Assembly: GCA_024636005.1 (NCBI GenBank)
Contig: JAGXHV010000079.1
Coordinates: 1 to 49,251 of the forward strand
DNA length: 49,251 bases
Direction: 5' to 3'
DNA from: Bacillota bacterium
Lineage (GTDB): Bacteria > Bacillota > Clostridia > Peptostreptococcales > Acidaminobacteraceae
Positions within the stretch are counted from its first letter, which is position 1. Each line of letters starts with the position of its first letter. Both the position numbers and the translations under genes were made by a program. Below, one piece after another: positions 32,725-42,149 of the stretch. The notes under the pieces were generated by a model. That model made no database searches, was not told where the DNA came from, and was given only the letters and a program-made list of their open reading frames with translations.

Positions 32725-34161
32725 ATGTCAAAAAGAGAAGTTTTCAACATCGAATCCGTAGAAGAGATTTTAAACAGGAACGATGAAGTCATAAGGAACA
32801 TCAAAGCAATCAATGATCAGATTTTCAAGGAGTCTGGTCATCAAAAGAACGCATTCACAGTGACCTATGGTTGCCAGATGAATGAACATGATTCGGAGAA
32901 GCTCGAAGCCATGCTTGTGGATATGGGCTACAATATTGTAAAAAGCGTGGAAGAGTCAGATTTGGTAATTTTCAACACGTGTTGTGTCAGGGAAAATGCG
33001 GAATTTAAAGTTTATGGCAACCTCGGTCGCATCAAAAAGCTCAAAGAAACCAAACCGGATTTGATTTTGGCGGTTTGTGGTTGCATGATGCAACAACCTC
33101 ACGTTGTGGAGCAAATCAAGAAAAAATACAAGTATGTGGACCTCGTATTCGGAACCCATAATTTGCACAACTTCCCAGTGCTGCTTGAAGAGACACTGAC
33201 TGGAGACCATCAGGTCGTTGAAGTATGGGATTCTCAGGGCGATGTCATAGAAGGCATGCAAATTTCAAGAAAAAAAGAGGTCAAAGCCTATGTGAACATC
33301 ATGTATGGTTGTGATAATTTCTGTTCTTACTGCATCGTCCCTTATACAAGAGGCAGAGAACGCAGCAGAAGACCTGAGGACATCGTGGAGGAAATCAGAC
33401 AGCTCGCTCTAGAGGGCACCAAAGAAGTGATGCTTCTGGGTCAAAACGTCAACTCATATGGCAACAACATCGAAGATCCAGTGGATTTCGCAGATCTCTT
33501 AAAAATGGTCAACGAGATAGAAGGTATTGAACGCATCCGGTTCATGACGTCACACCCCAAAGACATCACACAGAAACTCATTGAGACGATGGCTGAAGCG
33601 GACAAGGTCTGCGAGTATTTACATTTGCCGATCCAGTCAGGCAGCAATGCCATCCTCAAAAACATGAATCGCAAATACACGAGAGAACATTATATAGACA
33701 TCATTGACAGAGCAAAAGCTCTGATGCCGGAACTTGGAATCACAACAGACATCATTCTTGGTTTTCCTGGTGAGACCGAATCGGATTTCATGGATACTGT
33801 GGATATGATCAAGACCATCAAGTGTGATTCAGCGTTCACCTATCTTTACTCAAAAAGAACTGGAACACCTGCGGCCACTCATGATCACCAGGTCACTGAA
33901 GAGGATAAACACGATCGAATGAACCGACTGCTCGCTGTACTCAATCCGATGATCCATGAAAAGATGAGAACATTTGATGGTAAGACCGTTGAAGTATTGG
34001 TGGAGGGTCCATCGAAGACCTCGGATGAACTGTTGATGGGTAGAACGAGACAAAATCAAATCGTCAACTTCATAGGAGATGCATCCCTGATTGGCAAGCT
34101 TGTTAACATTAAAATAACAAAGCCAAAGAAATTCTCGTTGTTTGGCGAAGTGGCAGAATAA
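32725..34161 (+). CDS. miaB: tRNA-2-methylthio-N6-dimethylallyladenosine synthase MiaB
   Basis: MiaB adds the methylthio group to i6A37 of tRNA; MiaA, which makes i6A37, is encoded at 38719 in the same string. The 478 residues show the N-terminal methylthiotransferase domain with its three cluster cysteines (TYGCQMNEHD, FNTCCVREN, AVCGCMMQQ), the radical SAM CX3CX2C motif in MYGCDNFCSYCIVPYTRGRERSR, and a C-terminal TRAM domain (roughly 410-475). Length and the R-G-R-E-R-S-R extension separate MiaB from MtaB and RimO. A ribosome site GAGGAG precedes the ATG. Confidence 0.97.
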   Translation: MSKREVFNIESVEEILNRNDEVIRNIKAINDQIFKESGHQKNAFTVTYGCQMNEHDSEKLEAMLVDMGYNIVKSVEESDLVIFNTCCVRENAEFKVYGNLGRIKKLKETKPDLILAVCGCMMQQPHVVEQIKKKYKYVDLVFGTHNLHNFPVLLEETLTGDHQVVEVWDSQGDVIEGMQISRKKEVKAYVNIMYGCDNFCSYCIVPYTRGRERSRRPEDIVEEIRQLALEGTKEVMLLGQNVNSYGNNIEDPVDFADLLKMVNEIEGIERIRFMTSHPKDITQKLIETMAEADKVCEYLHLPIQSGSNAILKNMNRKYTREHYIDIIDRAKALMPELGITTDIILGFPGETESDFMDTVDMIKTIKCDSAFTYLYSKRTGTPAATHDHQVTEEDKHDRMNRLLAVLNPMIHEKMRTFDGKTVEVLVEGPSKTSDELLMGRTRQNQIVNFIGDASLIGKLVNIKITKPKKFSLFGEVAE

Positions 34162-34180
34162 TTAATCGAAGGAACTTAAT

Positions 34181-36826
34181 ATGATGAATGTGGATCGTTC
34201 CAAATTAACACCGATGATGAAACAGTATTTTGAAATAAAAGACCAATATATGGACTATATCCTACTCTATCGTTTGGGTGATTTTTACGAAATGTTCTTT
34301 GACGATGCCGTAAAGGCGGCAAGAGAACTCGAAATCACACTGACGGCCCGGAACTGTGGGCTTGAGGACAAGGCTCCACTTTGTGGGGTTCCTTATCATG
34401 CCGTAGATGGGTACATCAAGAAACTGGTGGAAAAAGGCATCAAAGTCGCGATCTGTGAACAGACTGAAGATCCAGCCCTAGCAAAAGGCATCGTCAAAAG
34501 GGAAGTCGTGAGGATTGTCACCCCTGGAACAATCACTGATCCGGATATGCTCGATGCTTCGAGCAACAATTATATTGCAGCTGTCTTTAAAAGTGAACAT
34601 GGTTATGGACTTGCATATTGCGACATTACAACTGGTTCTTTCAAATCCACAGAAGTGGTCACCATTTCAATTTTAATGGATGAAGTCATGAAGATCGAAC
34701 CGAGTGAGATTATTTATCCTTTAAGTGGTGAACTGGATCCTCAGCTATCTGAATATATTAAGGCGAACAACATCAGTTTCACCCCTTATATGGACCATGC
34801 ATTTTTAAATCATGCAAGTGAAAAGACCATTGAACGCATACTGAACGTCTATTCACCGGAATCCTTAGGGTTTTCTGATTATCCGGTGGCACTTTGCGCC
34901 AGCGGGGCACTTCTTGCCTATGTGGAAGAAACCGCAAAAGTGCCACTCATGCACATTTCTAGAATAGAACTTTACAATCACTCTAATTTCATGATGCTCG
35001 ACAAGTTCACCAGACGCAATCTTGAGCTCGTCGAAACCATGCGGACGGGAGATAAAAAAGGCAGTCTACTATGGGTGATCGACAAGACCTGTACCGCTAT
35101 GGGAGCTAGGCGGATCAAATCGTGGGTGGAGGAGCCTCTTCTCAATCAAAAGAGTATAGAGAAACGACTGAACACCGTGGAAGTCCTTGTGGACGACCTG
35201 ATGCTCAGAAGTGATCTCAGGACGCTGCTCAAAGAAATCTATGACCTTGAACGTTTAACCTCCAAACTGGTTTATGGCAGTGTCAATCCAAGAGACCTCG
35301 TAGCACTGAAGCAATCACTACTTGTTCTACCTGACATCAAAGCATATATCTCTGACTTGACTTCTGGTGAATTTGAGACCATTGATTCAGAAATCGACCC
35401 ACTTCAAATGGTTTACGAGCTTATAGAAAGAGCCATTATTGAAGAACCCCCATTTGGTATAAAAGACGGTGGCGTGATTCGAAATGGCTTCAATGAGGAA
35501 CTGGATGAACTTAGAGATGCGGCGCTGAACGGCAAACAATGGATCCTTGGCATTGAGCAAAGTGAACGAGAACGCACAGGCATAAAAAATCTTAAAATCG
35601 GTTTCAATAAAGTATTTGGATATTACATCGAAATATCAAAAGGCAGCATTAAAAATGCACCAGAGGAATATATTAGAAAACAAACGCTCGCAAATGCGGA
35701 GAGATATATCACTCCCGAACTCAAGCAACTTGAGGAGACCGTACTTGGTGCTGAAGAGAAAATCGGGAGACTGGAACTAGAACTTTTTAGTAATCTGAAA
35801 CAAGATATCATGGTCCACATCGAACGGATCAAAAGTACGGCTAATGCGATTGCATCTCTGGATGCACTTTTATCCTTTGCAGAATGCAGCTACAGATATG
35901 GTTATGTCAAACCGAAGATCAGCGATCAATCCACCATAAAGATCAAGCATGGCAGACACCCGGTAATTGAACGTATTTTCAATGATACGATATTTGTGCC
36001 AAACGATACCCATTTGGACCACAAAGGACATCAGTTTTACATCATCACAGGACCCAACATGGCTGGAAAATCCACTTATCTCAGACAGGTGGCACTCATC
36101 ACTCTGATGGCTCAAATCGGATGTTATGTCCCTGCCGAAAAAGCTGAGATTGGTATCGTAGATCGCATATTCACCAGAGTCGGCGCATCGGATGACCTGT
36201 CCCAAGGTCAGAGTACATTTATGGTGGAAATGAACGAACTTGCGAATATACTGAACAATGCCACGCCAAAATCATTGATTATTTTAGATGAGATTGGCAG
36301 GGGTACCAGCACTTATGACGGTCTGAGCATTGCTTGGAGCGTGGTGGAATATATTGCAAAGCATTCAGGCATTCATGCCAAGACTTTATTTGCGACGCAT
36401 TATCATGAACTCACAGAACTTGAAGGTCGCATAGAAGGGGTCCGAAATTTCAGAATCGCTGTTAAAGAATCTAAGGACGATATCATATTTTTACGCAAGA
36501 TCGAGCCAGGTGGAGCCAATCAGAGTTTCGGAATCCAAGTGGCCAAATTGGCTGGGGTACCGGGACCGGTGATCCAGAGAGCCAAAGAAATTCTTGCGAA
36601 GCTGGAAATCAATGACATCAACAACAATATACAAAATCTCAAGGAACACGATGAACAAAGTGGCTCAAAGGAGCAACTTGTAACGGCGCCCTCTGACTAT
36701 GTCATAACAGAAGGGCTTTATCGATTCATCGACCAATTGGAAATCGATCGGATGACACCTATAGAAGCCATGAATACACTTTATAAGATTGTCACTGATT
36801 TTAAAGATCAATCAGGAAGAGGTTGA
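34181..36826 (+). CDS. mutS: DNA mismatch repair protein MutS
   Basis: MutS recognises mismatches. The 881 residues begin with the mismatch-binding domain, where LYRLGDFYEMFFDDA carries the family's F-x-E wedge (as FYE). The connector, lever and clamp domains occupy about 130-560. The ATPase domain has Walker A GPNMAGKSTYLRQVALI, the ASDDLSQGQSTFMVEM signature, Walker B LIILDEIGRGTSTYDG and FATHYHELTEL. It is MutS1, not MutS2. AAGGA precedes the ATG-ATG pair at 34181. mutL follows immediately. Confidence 0.98.
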   Translation: MMNVDRSKLTPMMKQYFEIKDQYMDYILLYRLGDFYEMFFDDAVKAARELEITLTARNCGLEDKAPLCGVPYHAVDGYIKKLVEKGIKVAICEQTEDPALAKGIVKREVVRIVTPGTITDPDMLDASSNNYIAAVFKSEHGYGLAYCDITTGSFKSTEVVTISILMDEVMKIEPSEIIYPLSGELDPQLSEYIKANNISFTPYMDHAFLNHASEKTIERILNVYSPESLGFSDYPVALCASGALLAYVEETAKVPLMHISRIELYNHSNFMMLDKFTRRNLELVETMRTGDKKGSLLWVIDKTCTAMGARRIKSWVEEPLLNQKSIEKRLNTVEVLVDDLMLRSDLRTLLKEIYDLERLTSKLVYGSVNPRDLVALKQSLLVLPDIKAYISDLTSGEFETIDSEIDPLQMVYELIERAIIEEPPFGIKDGGVIRNGFNEELDELRDAALNGKQWILGIEQSERERTGIKNLKIGFNKVFGYYIEISKGSIKNAPEEYIRKQTLANAERYITPELKQLEETVLGAEEKIGRLELELFSNLKQDIMVHIERIKSTANAIASLDALLSFAECSYRYGYVKPKISDQSTIKIKHGRHPVIERIFNDTIFVPNDTHLDHKGHQFYIITGPNMAGKSTYLRQVALITLMAQIGCYVPAEKAEIGIVDRIFTRVGASDDLSQGQSTFMVEMNELANILNNATPKSLIILDEIGRGTSTYDGLSIAWSVVEYIAKHSGIHAKTLFATHYHELTELEGRIEGVRNFRIAVKESKDDIIFLRKIEPGGANQSFGIQVAKLAGVPGPVIQRAKEILAKLEINDINNNIQNLKEHDEQSGSKEQLVTAPSDYVITEGLYRFIDQLEIDRMTPIEAMNTLYKIVTDFKDQSGRG

Positions 36827-36827
36827 G

Positions 36828-38654
36828 ATGGAAACAAGACGGATACAAAAATTGGATGAGTTCACCGCAAGTAAAATCGCTGCAGGAGAAGTTGTAGAAA
36901 GACCTGCCATGGTCGTGAAGGAACTGGTGGAGAATGCCATTGATGCCGGTGCGGACGAAATAGTGATTGACGTAAAAAATGGCGGAAAAAAAAGCATTAG
37001 GGTTTCGGACAACGGTTCAGGCATACATCTTGAAGATTTGACACTTGTTTTTGAACGTCATGCGACGAGCAAAATCAGATCGATTGAAGATCTTTATGAC
37101 ACGCATAGCTTGGGGTTTAGAGGTGAGGCGCTTTCAAGTATTTGTGCAGTCTCTCAAATTGAGATGATCACTATGTGTGAAGGGGATTCATATGGTACCA
37201 AAATACAAGCGGCTGGCGGCAAGATTCTAAAGCAGTCCGAAGTTGGTGCCATACGAGGTACGACTATCACTATCAAAGACCTTTTTTTCAACACGCCGGC
37301 CAGACTTAAATTTTTGAAGAGCGATCAAGCCGAAGGGAGATCCATCACAGAACTTGTCAGCACACTTGCCATATCGCATCCGGAAATCGCATTTAAATAT
37401 GTGAACGACGACAAGTTGGTGTTTCATACTCCTGGCAAAGGAGATCTCGGCAATGCCATATTTTCGATATACGAAGCCGGGATTCTGGGACATCTCCATA
37501 AAATTAGTGAATCGCACGATGACATCAGCATACATGGCTTTGTCTCAAAATTCGACTATACCAAGGGTACAAAGAGCCATCAGTTGACTTTTGTCAATGG
37601 TAGATATGTGAAGAGCGACGTGGTCAAAGAAGTCGTACAAATGGCATATAAGCCGTATCTTATGAGTAATAGACATGCAGTGTGCTTTCTCTTTATAAAA
37701 GTACCACCCTCTTCAGTGGATGTGAACATTCATCCTGCCAAAACTGAAATCAAATTTCATGATGAGGGAAAAATCAAACAGTTGATCTATATGGCACTTA
37801 AAAAATCATTCAATCTATACGATCAAGTTCCGAAGGTGACATTCAGCGAGAAAGAAGTATTTGTTAAACCTTCAGTAAGGGACGCGCAAGAAATAAAAAC
37901 GACTGAACATGGACCTGTAAGTATTGAGCAGGACGTGATTAAACTGGAAAAGAAAGTGCCTATCGCCCCAAAATATTCACCTCCGGCATTCAAACCTGAA
38001 AAAGTAGATTTTGAAGCCATTTCGCAGATGAATGCTTTTGTGGAAGACTTGGTTCGTGAATCTCCTGAAATCATCAGAGACTCTGTTTATTATGGACTGG
38101 ATTATATTGGCGTTTTTGACAAGACCTATCTGCTTTTTGAAAAAAATTCACAGCTTGTCATGATTGATCAGCATGCCGCCCATGAAAAAATTCTTTATGA
38201 GCAGTTTATGCGCGCTTTCAAAAGTCAGGAAATAGCCTCACAAATGCTTTTGATTCCAGAAACTGTGGAACTGGATGCCCTAGATATGAGTTCACTGGAT
38301 CAAATGGCTTCATTCATCAAAAATATGGGATTCGATTTTGAGCGGTTTGGAAATTCAACAGTTATTTTAAGGGAAATTCCAAGTCTACTTTCTATTCAAA
38401 GCGCAAAATTAATGTTTTCTGAAATTCTTGAAGGTACAAGAACGGGAATGGATGATCATTTCGAGGAAAAACTGGCTTCAAGAGCATGCAAGGCTGCAAT
38501 TAAAGCTTATGATACCATAGAGGCCATTGAAGTGGACGCTTTAGTGGAACAACTTACATCCCTCGAATCGCCTTACACATGTCCACATGGAAGACCGATA
38601 GTCATCCAATTCGGAAAACATGAGATTGAAAGAAAATTTAAGCGGATATTGTGA
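36828..38654 (+). CDS. mutL: DNA mismatch repair protein MutL with endonuclease motif
   Basis: Start chosen at ATG 36828 (METRRIQKLDEFTASKIAAGEV, 608 aa), one base after the mutS stop; the ORF-track start at 36789 is inside mutS. The GHKL ATPase motifs are VVKELVENAIDAGA, VSDNGSGI and THSLGFRGEALSSI. The C-terminal domain has the endonuclease motif DQHAAHEKILYEQ and CPHGRPIVIQF near the end, so this MutL should nick DNA, as in Firmicutes lacking MutH. miaA follows after 64 bases. Confidence 0.97.
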   Translation: METRRIQKLDEFTASKIAAGEVVERPAMVVKELVENAIDAGADEIVIDVKNGGKKSIRVSDNGSGIHLEDLTLVFERHATSKIRSIEDLYDTHSLGFRGEALSSICAVSQIEMITMCEGDSYGTKIQAAGGKILKQSEVGAIRGTTITIKDLFFNTPARLKFLKSDQAEGRSITELVSTLAISHPEIAFKYVNDDKLVFHTPGKGDLGNAIFSIYEAGILGHLHKISESHDDISIHGFVSKFDYTKGTKSHQLTFVNGRYVKSDVVKEVVQMAYKPYLMSNRHAVCFLFIKVPPSSVDVNIHPAKTEIKFHDEGKIKQLIYMALKKSFNLYDQVPKVTFSEKEVFVKPSVRDAQEIKTTEHGPVSIEQDVIKLEKKVPIAPKYSPPAFKPEKVDFEAISQMNAFVEDLVRESPEIIRDSVYYGLDYIGVFDKTYLLFEKNSQLVMIDQHAAHEKILYEQFMRAFKSQEIASQMLLIPETVELDALDMSSLDQMASFIKNMGFDFERFGNSTVILREIPSLLSIQSAKLMFSEILEGTRTGMDDHFEEKLASRACKAAIKAYDTIEAIEVDALVEQLTSLESPYTCPHGRPIVIQFGKHEIERKFKRIL

Positions 38655-38718
38655 AAAAGTGATCCAATAGTGTTACAATTTTGTCAAAATTATATTATAA
38701 TAAGCAGGTATAATAATT

Positions 38719-39642
38719 ATGGATAAAGTCATTTTCATAGTAGGACCGACAGCAGTGGGTAAAACAGATGTTTCCATCCAGCTTTCCAAAGCCTTGAATG
38801 GAGAAATCGTTTCTGCTGATTCTGTTCAAATCTATAAGAAATTGAATATTGGTTCAGCTAAGCCGACACCAGAAGAAATGGACGGCATACCACATCATCT
38901 CCTCGATTTCGTCGATCCGGAATTATCTTTTTCGGTCAGCGATTATATCCATCTGGCTAAAGAAGTGATTCGGGAAATCAGATCAAGAGGTAAAACCCCG
39001 ATCGTCGCAGGTGGTACTGGGCTTTATGTCAATGCGTTGCTTTACGATATGGATTTTGGAAAAACAGAGTCTGATGACGAATACAGACAAGAACTTGAGC
39101 AAATCGCAGAGGAAAATGGTAAAGAGGTATTGCATCAAATGCTGGAAGCCATCGATCCGGAGGCTGCAGAAAAAATTCATGCCAATAACCTGAGAAGAGT
39201 CATAAGAGCACTCGAAGTCAATAAGTTGACTGGAAAGCCCATGTCTGATTTCGCTTCTGATCCGGTTCCCACTGATGAATATGAAACGGTCATCATAGGG
39301 CTCACCCGTTCGCGCCTAAAGCTTTATGGGCGCATCAACAAGCGTGTGGACATCATGCTTTCATCAGGATTACTTGAAGAAGTAAAAAAATTAAAAAATG
39401 AAGGAATTGATGGTAGATATCAGTCCATGCAGGGTATAGGATATAAGGAAGTTTTGGATTATCTGGATGACAAGTATGATTTTGACACCATGGTTACTGT
39501 TTTAAAACAAAGCAGTAGAAGATATGCCAAAAGACAAATGACATGGTTCAGACGTTATAAAGATATGGAATGGATTGACCTTGATAAATTCACATCGATA
39601 AAGGACATCACAGAAGAAATCCTGTCAAAGATAAAAAAATAG
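38719..39642 (+). CDS. miaA: tRNA dimethylallyltransferase MiaA
   Basis: MiaA transfers the dimethylallyl group of DMAPP (a product of the IspH step) to A37 of tRNAs reading U-starting codons. The 307 residues show the P-loop GPTAVGKTDVS, DSVQIYKKLNIGSAKPT, HHLLDFVDP, GGTGLYVNALL and QGIGYKEVLDYL, all family blocks, and a C-terminal RRYAKRQMTWFR segment. Two TATAAT boxes lie in the gap before it (38696 and 38709), but no good -35, so an extra promoter is possible but unproven. hfq follows after 18 bases. Confidence 0.97.
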   Translation: MDKVIFIVGPTAVGKTDVSIQLSKALNGEIVSADSVQIYKKLNIGSAKPTPEEMDGIPHHLLDFVDPELSFSVSDYIHLAKEVIREIRSRGKTPIVAGGTGLYVNALLYDMDFGKTESDDEYRQELEQIAEENGKEVLHQMLEAIDPEAAEKIHANNLRRVIRALEVNKLTGKPMSDFASDPVPTDEYETVIIGLTRSRLKLYGRINKRVDIMLSSGLLEEVKKLKNEGIDGRYQSMQGIGYKEVLDYLDDKYDFDTMVTVLKQSSRRYAKRQMTWFRRYKDMEWIDLDKFTSIKDITEEILSKIKK

Positions 39643-39660
39643 AGAGAAGGAGGGGGATTT

Positions 39661-39882
39661 ATGAAAAATGCAATCAATTTACAAGATGTATTTTTAAATC
39701 AATGTAGGAAAGACCAAACACCAATTACGATTTTTTTAATCAGCGGGTACCAGATCAGAGGCTTAGTAAAAGGATTTGACAGTTACACGATTGTACTCGA
39801 CAGCGAAGGCAAACAACAAATGATTTACAAACATGCGATTTCAACAATCATACCATCGAAAACGATTAATTTTCAAGCATAA
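39661..39882 (+). CDS. hfq: RNA chaperone Hfq
   Basis: Hfq is a hexameric Sm-like protein that helps small RNAs pair with mRNAs. The 73 residues cover the Sm core with almost no C-terminal tail: Sm1 in [22 protein letters not shown] and Sm2 in IYKHAISTI, with the conserved Gln/Asp and KH residues. The miaA-hfq order is conserved widely. AAGGAGGGGG precedes the ATG, one of the strongest ribosome sites in the window. A terminator follows. Confidence 0.98.
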   Translation: MKNAINLQDVFLNQCRKDQTPITIFLISGYQIRGLVKGFDSYTIVLDSEGKQQMIYKHAISTIIPSKTINFQA

Positions 39883-39891
39883 TAATTAGAG

Positions 39892-39935
39892 AAAGAGCGT
39901 TTAGGGGCATCAATTCCAAGAACGCTCTTTTCATT
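39892..39935 (+). terminator. Intrinsic terminator after hfq
   Basis: AAAGAGCGTT (39892-39901) pairs with AACGCTCTTT (39921-39930), followed by TCATTTT. The loop is long (19 bases) but the stem is perfect. Confidence 0.85.
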
Positions 39936-39952
39936 TTAGTGTGAATAAGCGG

Positions 39953-39981
39953 TTGTTATTCTATGTAAGAACCTATATAAT
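39953..39981 (+). promoter_or_regulatory. Promoter of tkt
   Basis: TTGTTA (39953-39958), 17 bases, TATAAT (39976-39981), about 40 bases before the tkt start. This is among the best sigma-A matches in the window. It is also the nearest clear promoter upstream of the ZTP riboswitch. Confidence 0.68.
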
Positions 39982-40021
39982 ATTTATGGTATATTTAAGT
40001 TAAAGAAAGGTTGGTATCAAT

Positions 40022-41989
40022 ATGATGGATACAAAGGTTATAAACGCTATAAGAGTTCTCTCAGCTGAAGGCGTTCAAGCTGCGAATTCGGGTCACCCAG
40101 GCCTTCCACTTGGCGCTGCACCGATGGCATACACACTATGGTCAAAGGTCATGAAACATAGTCCTAGCAATCCTGATTGGCACAACAGAGACAGATTTGT
40201 CCTCTCGGCTGGTCATGGTTCTATGCTCATTTACTCATTGCTAAATTTATTCGAGTATGGTCTTCCAATGGAAGAAATCAAGAACTTCAGACAATTAGGC
40301 AGCAAAACTCCAGGACACCCTGAATATGGTCATACCAAGGGCATCGAAATCTCTACAGGACCACTTGGTCAAGGTATTGCGAATGCGGTTGGATTTGCAA
40401 TGGCTGAAGCTCGTCTTGCTGCTGAGTTCAATAAACCGGAGTTCCCAATTGTCGATCATTACACATATGCAATTTCTGGTGATGGCTGTTTGATGGAGGG
40501 AATCTCTTATGAGGCTGCTTCACTTGCTGGAACACAGAAGCTTGGAAAACTCATACTGATGTACGATTCGAATAGAATATCCATTGAAGGCAGTACAGAT
40601 CTCGCTTTCACAGAAGATGTCGGGATGCGTTTCGAAGCAATGCACTGGCAAGTTCTCACCGTTGAAGATGGCAATGATATAGCGGCGATCCAAAAGGCGC
40701 TTGAAACAGCTAAAGCTGAAACTGAAAAACCTTCAATCATCATAGTGAAAACCATAATTGGTTACGGCGTTGCCTCCAAGCAAGGCTCTCACAAAGTTCA
40801 CGGCTCACCACTGGGTGAGGACGGTGTGGCTGAACTGAAAGCGTTTGCAAATTGGGAAGGAAAAGCACCTTTTGATGTTCCTAAAGATATCAGAGAATAT
40901 TTGAAAACAGAAGTGGTGAAGCTCACTGAGAAAGAAACCGAGTGGAACTCACTTTTTGAACAATACGAAAAGGCTTATCCTGAACTGGCAACAGCATACA
41001 AGCAATGGTTCAGTGGCGATGCGCCTATGGATTTCCTTGAGTCGGATGAGTTCTGGAATTATTCAGAAGCCGTAGCATCAAGAAGTTCATCTGGTAAAGT
41101 ACTCAATAAATTGGCGGATGTTGTACCGAATTTCTTCGGTGGTTCAGCGGACCTTTCTCCATCGAATAATTCGGATATGAAAAAGAGAGAATCCTTCTTT
41201 CCACATCAACGTAATGGCTCCAATCTCCATTTTGGTGTCAGAGAACACGCCATGACTGCAATTGTAAATGGAATTCAGGCACACGGTGGCCTCAAGGCAT
41301 ATGCAGCAACATTCTTTGTTTTCACGGATTATATGAAACCTGCGATCCGTTTGGCGGCAATCATGAAATTGCCTGTGACTTATATTCTTACTCACGATAG
41401 TATCGGTGTAGGAGAAGACGGTCCTACGCATCAGCCAGTTGATCAACTGCCAATGCTACGTGCGATACCTGGAATTCAAGTCATCAGACCTGCGGATGCA
41501 AGAGAAGTCTCTGCAGCATGGTATGTTGCAATGACGACCAAAGATTGTCCAACAGCATTGATCTTGACTCGTCAGAATCTTCGTGAACTAGAAGGTTCTT
41601 CCAGAGAAGCACTCAAGGGCGCTTATGTGATCTCAAAAGAGAAAAATAAAGCTGATTTAGTATTGATTGCAACTGGTTCAGAAGTGGCACTTGCTGTGGA
41701 TGCACAGGAAGCTCTCATTGCGGAAGGTATAGACGCAAGAGTGGTTTCAATGCCTTGTCAAGAGATTTTCAATAAGCAATCAGAGGAATACAAACGATCA
41801 GTCCTCCTTGAAGGTGTCCCTAAACTTGCTATTGAAGCTGCCAGCACATTCGGGTGGCATAAATACGCTTGTGACGTTATCGGGATGGAAGATTTCGGTG
41901 CATCAGCACCAGGAGATGTCCTTTTCGAAGCTTTTGGCTTCACAGTAGAAAATGTTGTAGCGCATTCTAAAAAGCTTTTAAAAAAATAA
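40022..41989 (+). CDS. tkt: Transketolase
   Basis: Transketolase moves two-carbon units between sugar phosphates in the non-oxidative pentose phosphate pathway, linking glycolysis to ribose-5-phosphate. The 655 residues match the full-length enzyme: AANSGHPGLPLGAAPMAY at the N terminus, the thiamine diphosphate motif GDGCLMEGISYEAASLAG, FGVREHAMTAIVNG with the catalytic glutamate, and THDSIGVGEDGPTHQPVDQL in the middle domain. Its stop lies only about a dozen bases before the ZTP riboswitch, and no terminator lies between, so read-through into the pfl leader is expected. Confidence 0.97.
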   Translation: MMDTKVINAIRVLSAEGVQAANSGHPGLPLGAAPMAYTLWSKVMKHSPSNPDWHNRDRFVLSAGHGSMLIYSLLNLFEYGLPMEEIKNFRQLGSKTPGHPEYGHTKGIEISTGPLGQGIANAVGFAMAEARLAAEFNKPEFPIVDHYTYAISGDGCLMEGISYEAASLAGTQKLGKLILMYDSNRISIEGSTDLAFTEDVGMRFEAMHWQVLTVEDGNDIAAIQKALETAKAETEKPSIIIVKTIIGYGVASKQGSHKVHGSPLGEDGVAELKAFANWEGKAPFDVPKDIREYLKTEVVKLTEKETEWNSLFEQYEKAYPELATAYKQWFSGDAPMDFLESDEFWNYSEAVASRSSSGKVLNKLADVVPNFFGGSADLSPSNNSDMKKRESFFPHQRNGSNLHFGVREHAMTAIVNGIQAHGGLKAYAATFFVFTDYMKPAIRLAAIMKLPVTYILTHDSIGVGEDGPTHQPVDQLPMLRAIPGIQVIRPADAREVSAAWYVAMTTKDCPTALILTRQNLRELEGSSREALKGAYVISKEKNKADLVLIATGSEVALAVDAQEALIAEGIDARVVSMPCQEIFNKQSEEYKRSVLLEGVPKLAIEAASTFGWHKYACDVIGMEDFGASAPGDVLFEAFGFTVENVVAHSKKLLKK

Positions 41990-42002
41990 TTCAAATAAAA
42001 GA

Positions 42003-42103
42003 ATTCTCAAAACTGGCGGAATAAGTGGAATACCACGAGGGATTGAGAAGGATCAACAGCCGACCGCCTGGGCATAAATATGTCTAGGTGTGTCGGTTTT
42101 TTT
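42003..42103 (+). promoter_or_regulatory. ZTP riboswitch (pfl motif) with intrinsic terminator
   Basis: The sequence shows the pfl-motif hallmarks: ACTGGCGG (42012-42019) and GACCGCCTGGGCA (42062-42074). P1 pairs TTCTCAA (42004-42010) with TTGAGAA (42043-42049). P2 is GTGG-AATA-CCAC (42025-42036). P3 pairs GCC (42059-42061) with GGC (42071-42073). The pseudoknot pairs GGCGG (42015-42019) with CCGCC (42064-42068). A competing terminator stem starts at CCGAC (42060) and takes in the whole CCGCCTGGGCA block, pairing with 42081-42096 before seven T. Ligand binding should block the terminator, so ZTP turns pfl on. ZTP rises when 10-formyl-THF is short, a known logic for pfl genes. Confidence 0.93.
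42060..42103 (+). terminator. Expression-platform terminator of the ZTP riboswitch
   Basis: CCGACCGCCTGGGCA (42060-42074) pairs with TGTCTAGGTGTGTCGG (42081-42096) with one bulged T and several wobbles, then TTTTTTT. It is mutually exclusive with the P3/pseudoknot of the aptamer and is also the only visible terminator for tkt. Confidence 0.87.
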
Positions 42104-42149
42104 GTGCTTATCACGCCTGGATCACCCATTTTGACAGGAGGAATCTGAA

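Noticed and set aside
38655-38718. Promoter for miaA-hfq
   Set aside because: Two TATAAT boxes exist, but the TTGTCA nearby is at the wrong spacing for both; left out of the feature list.
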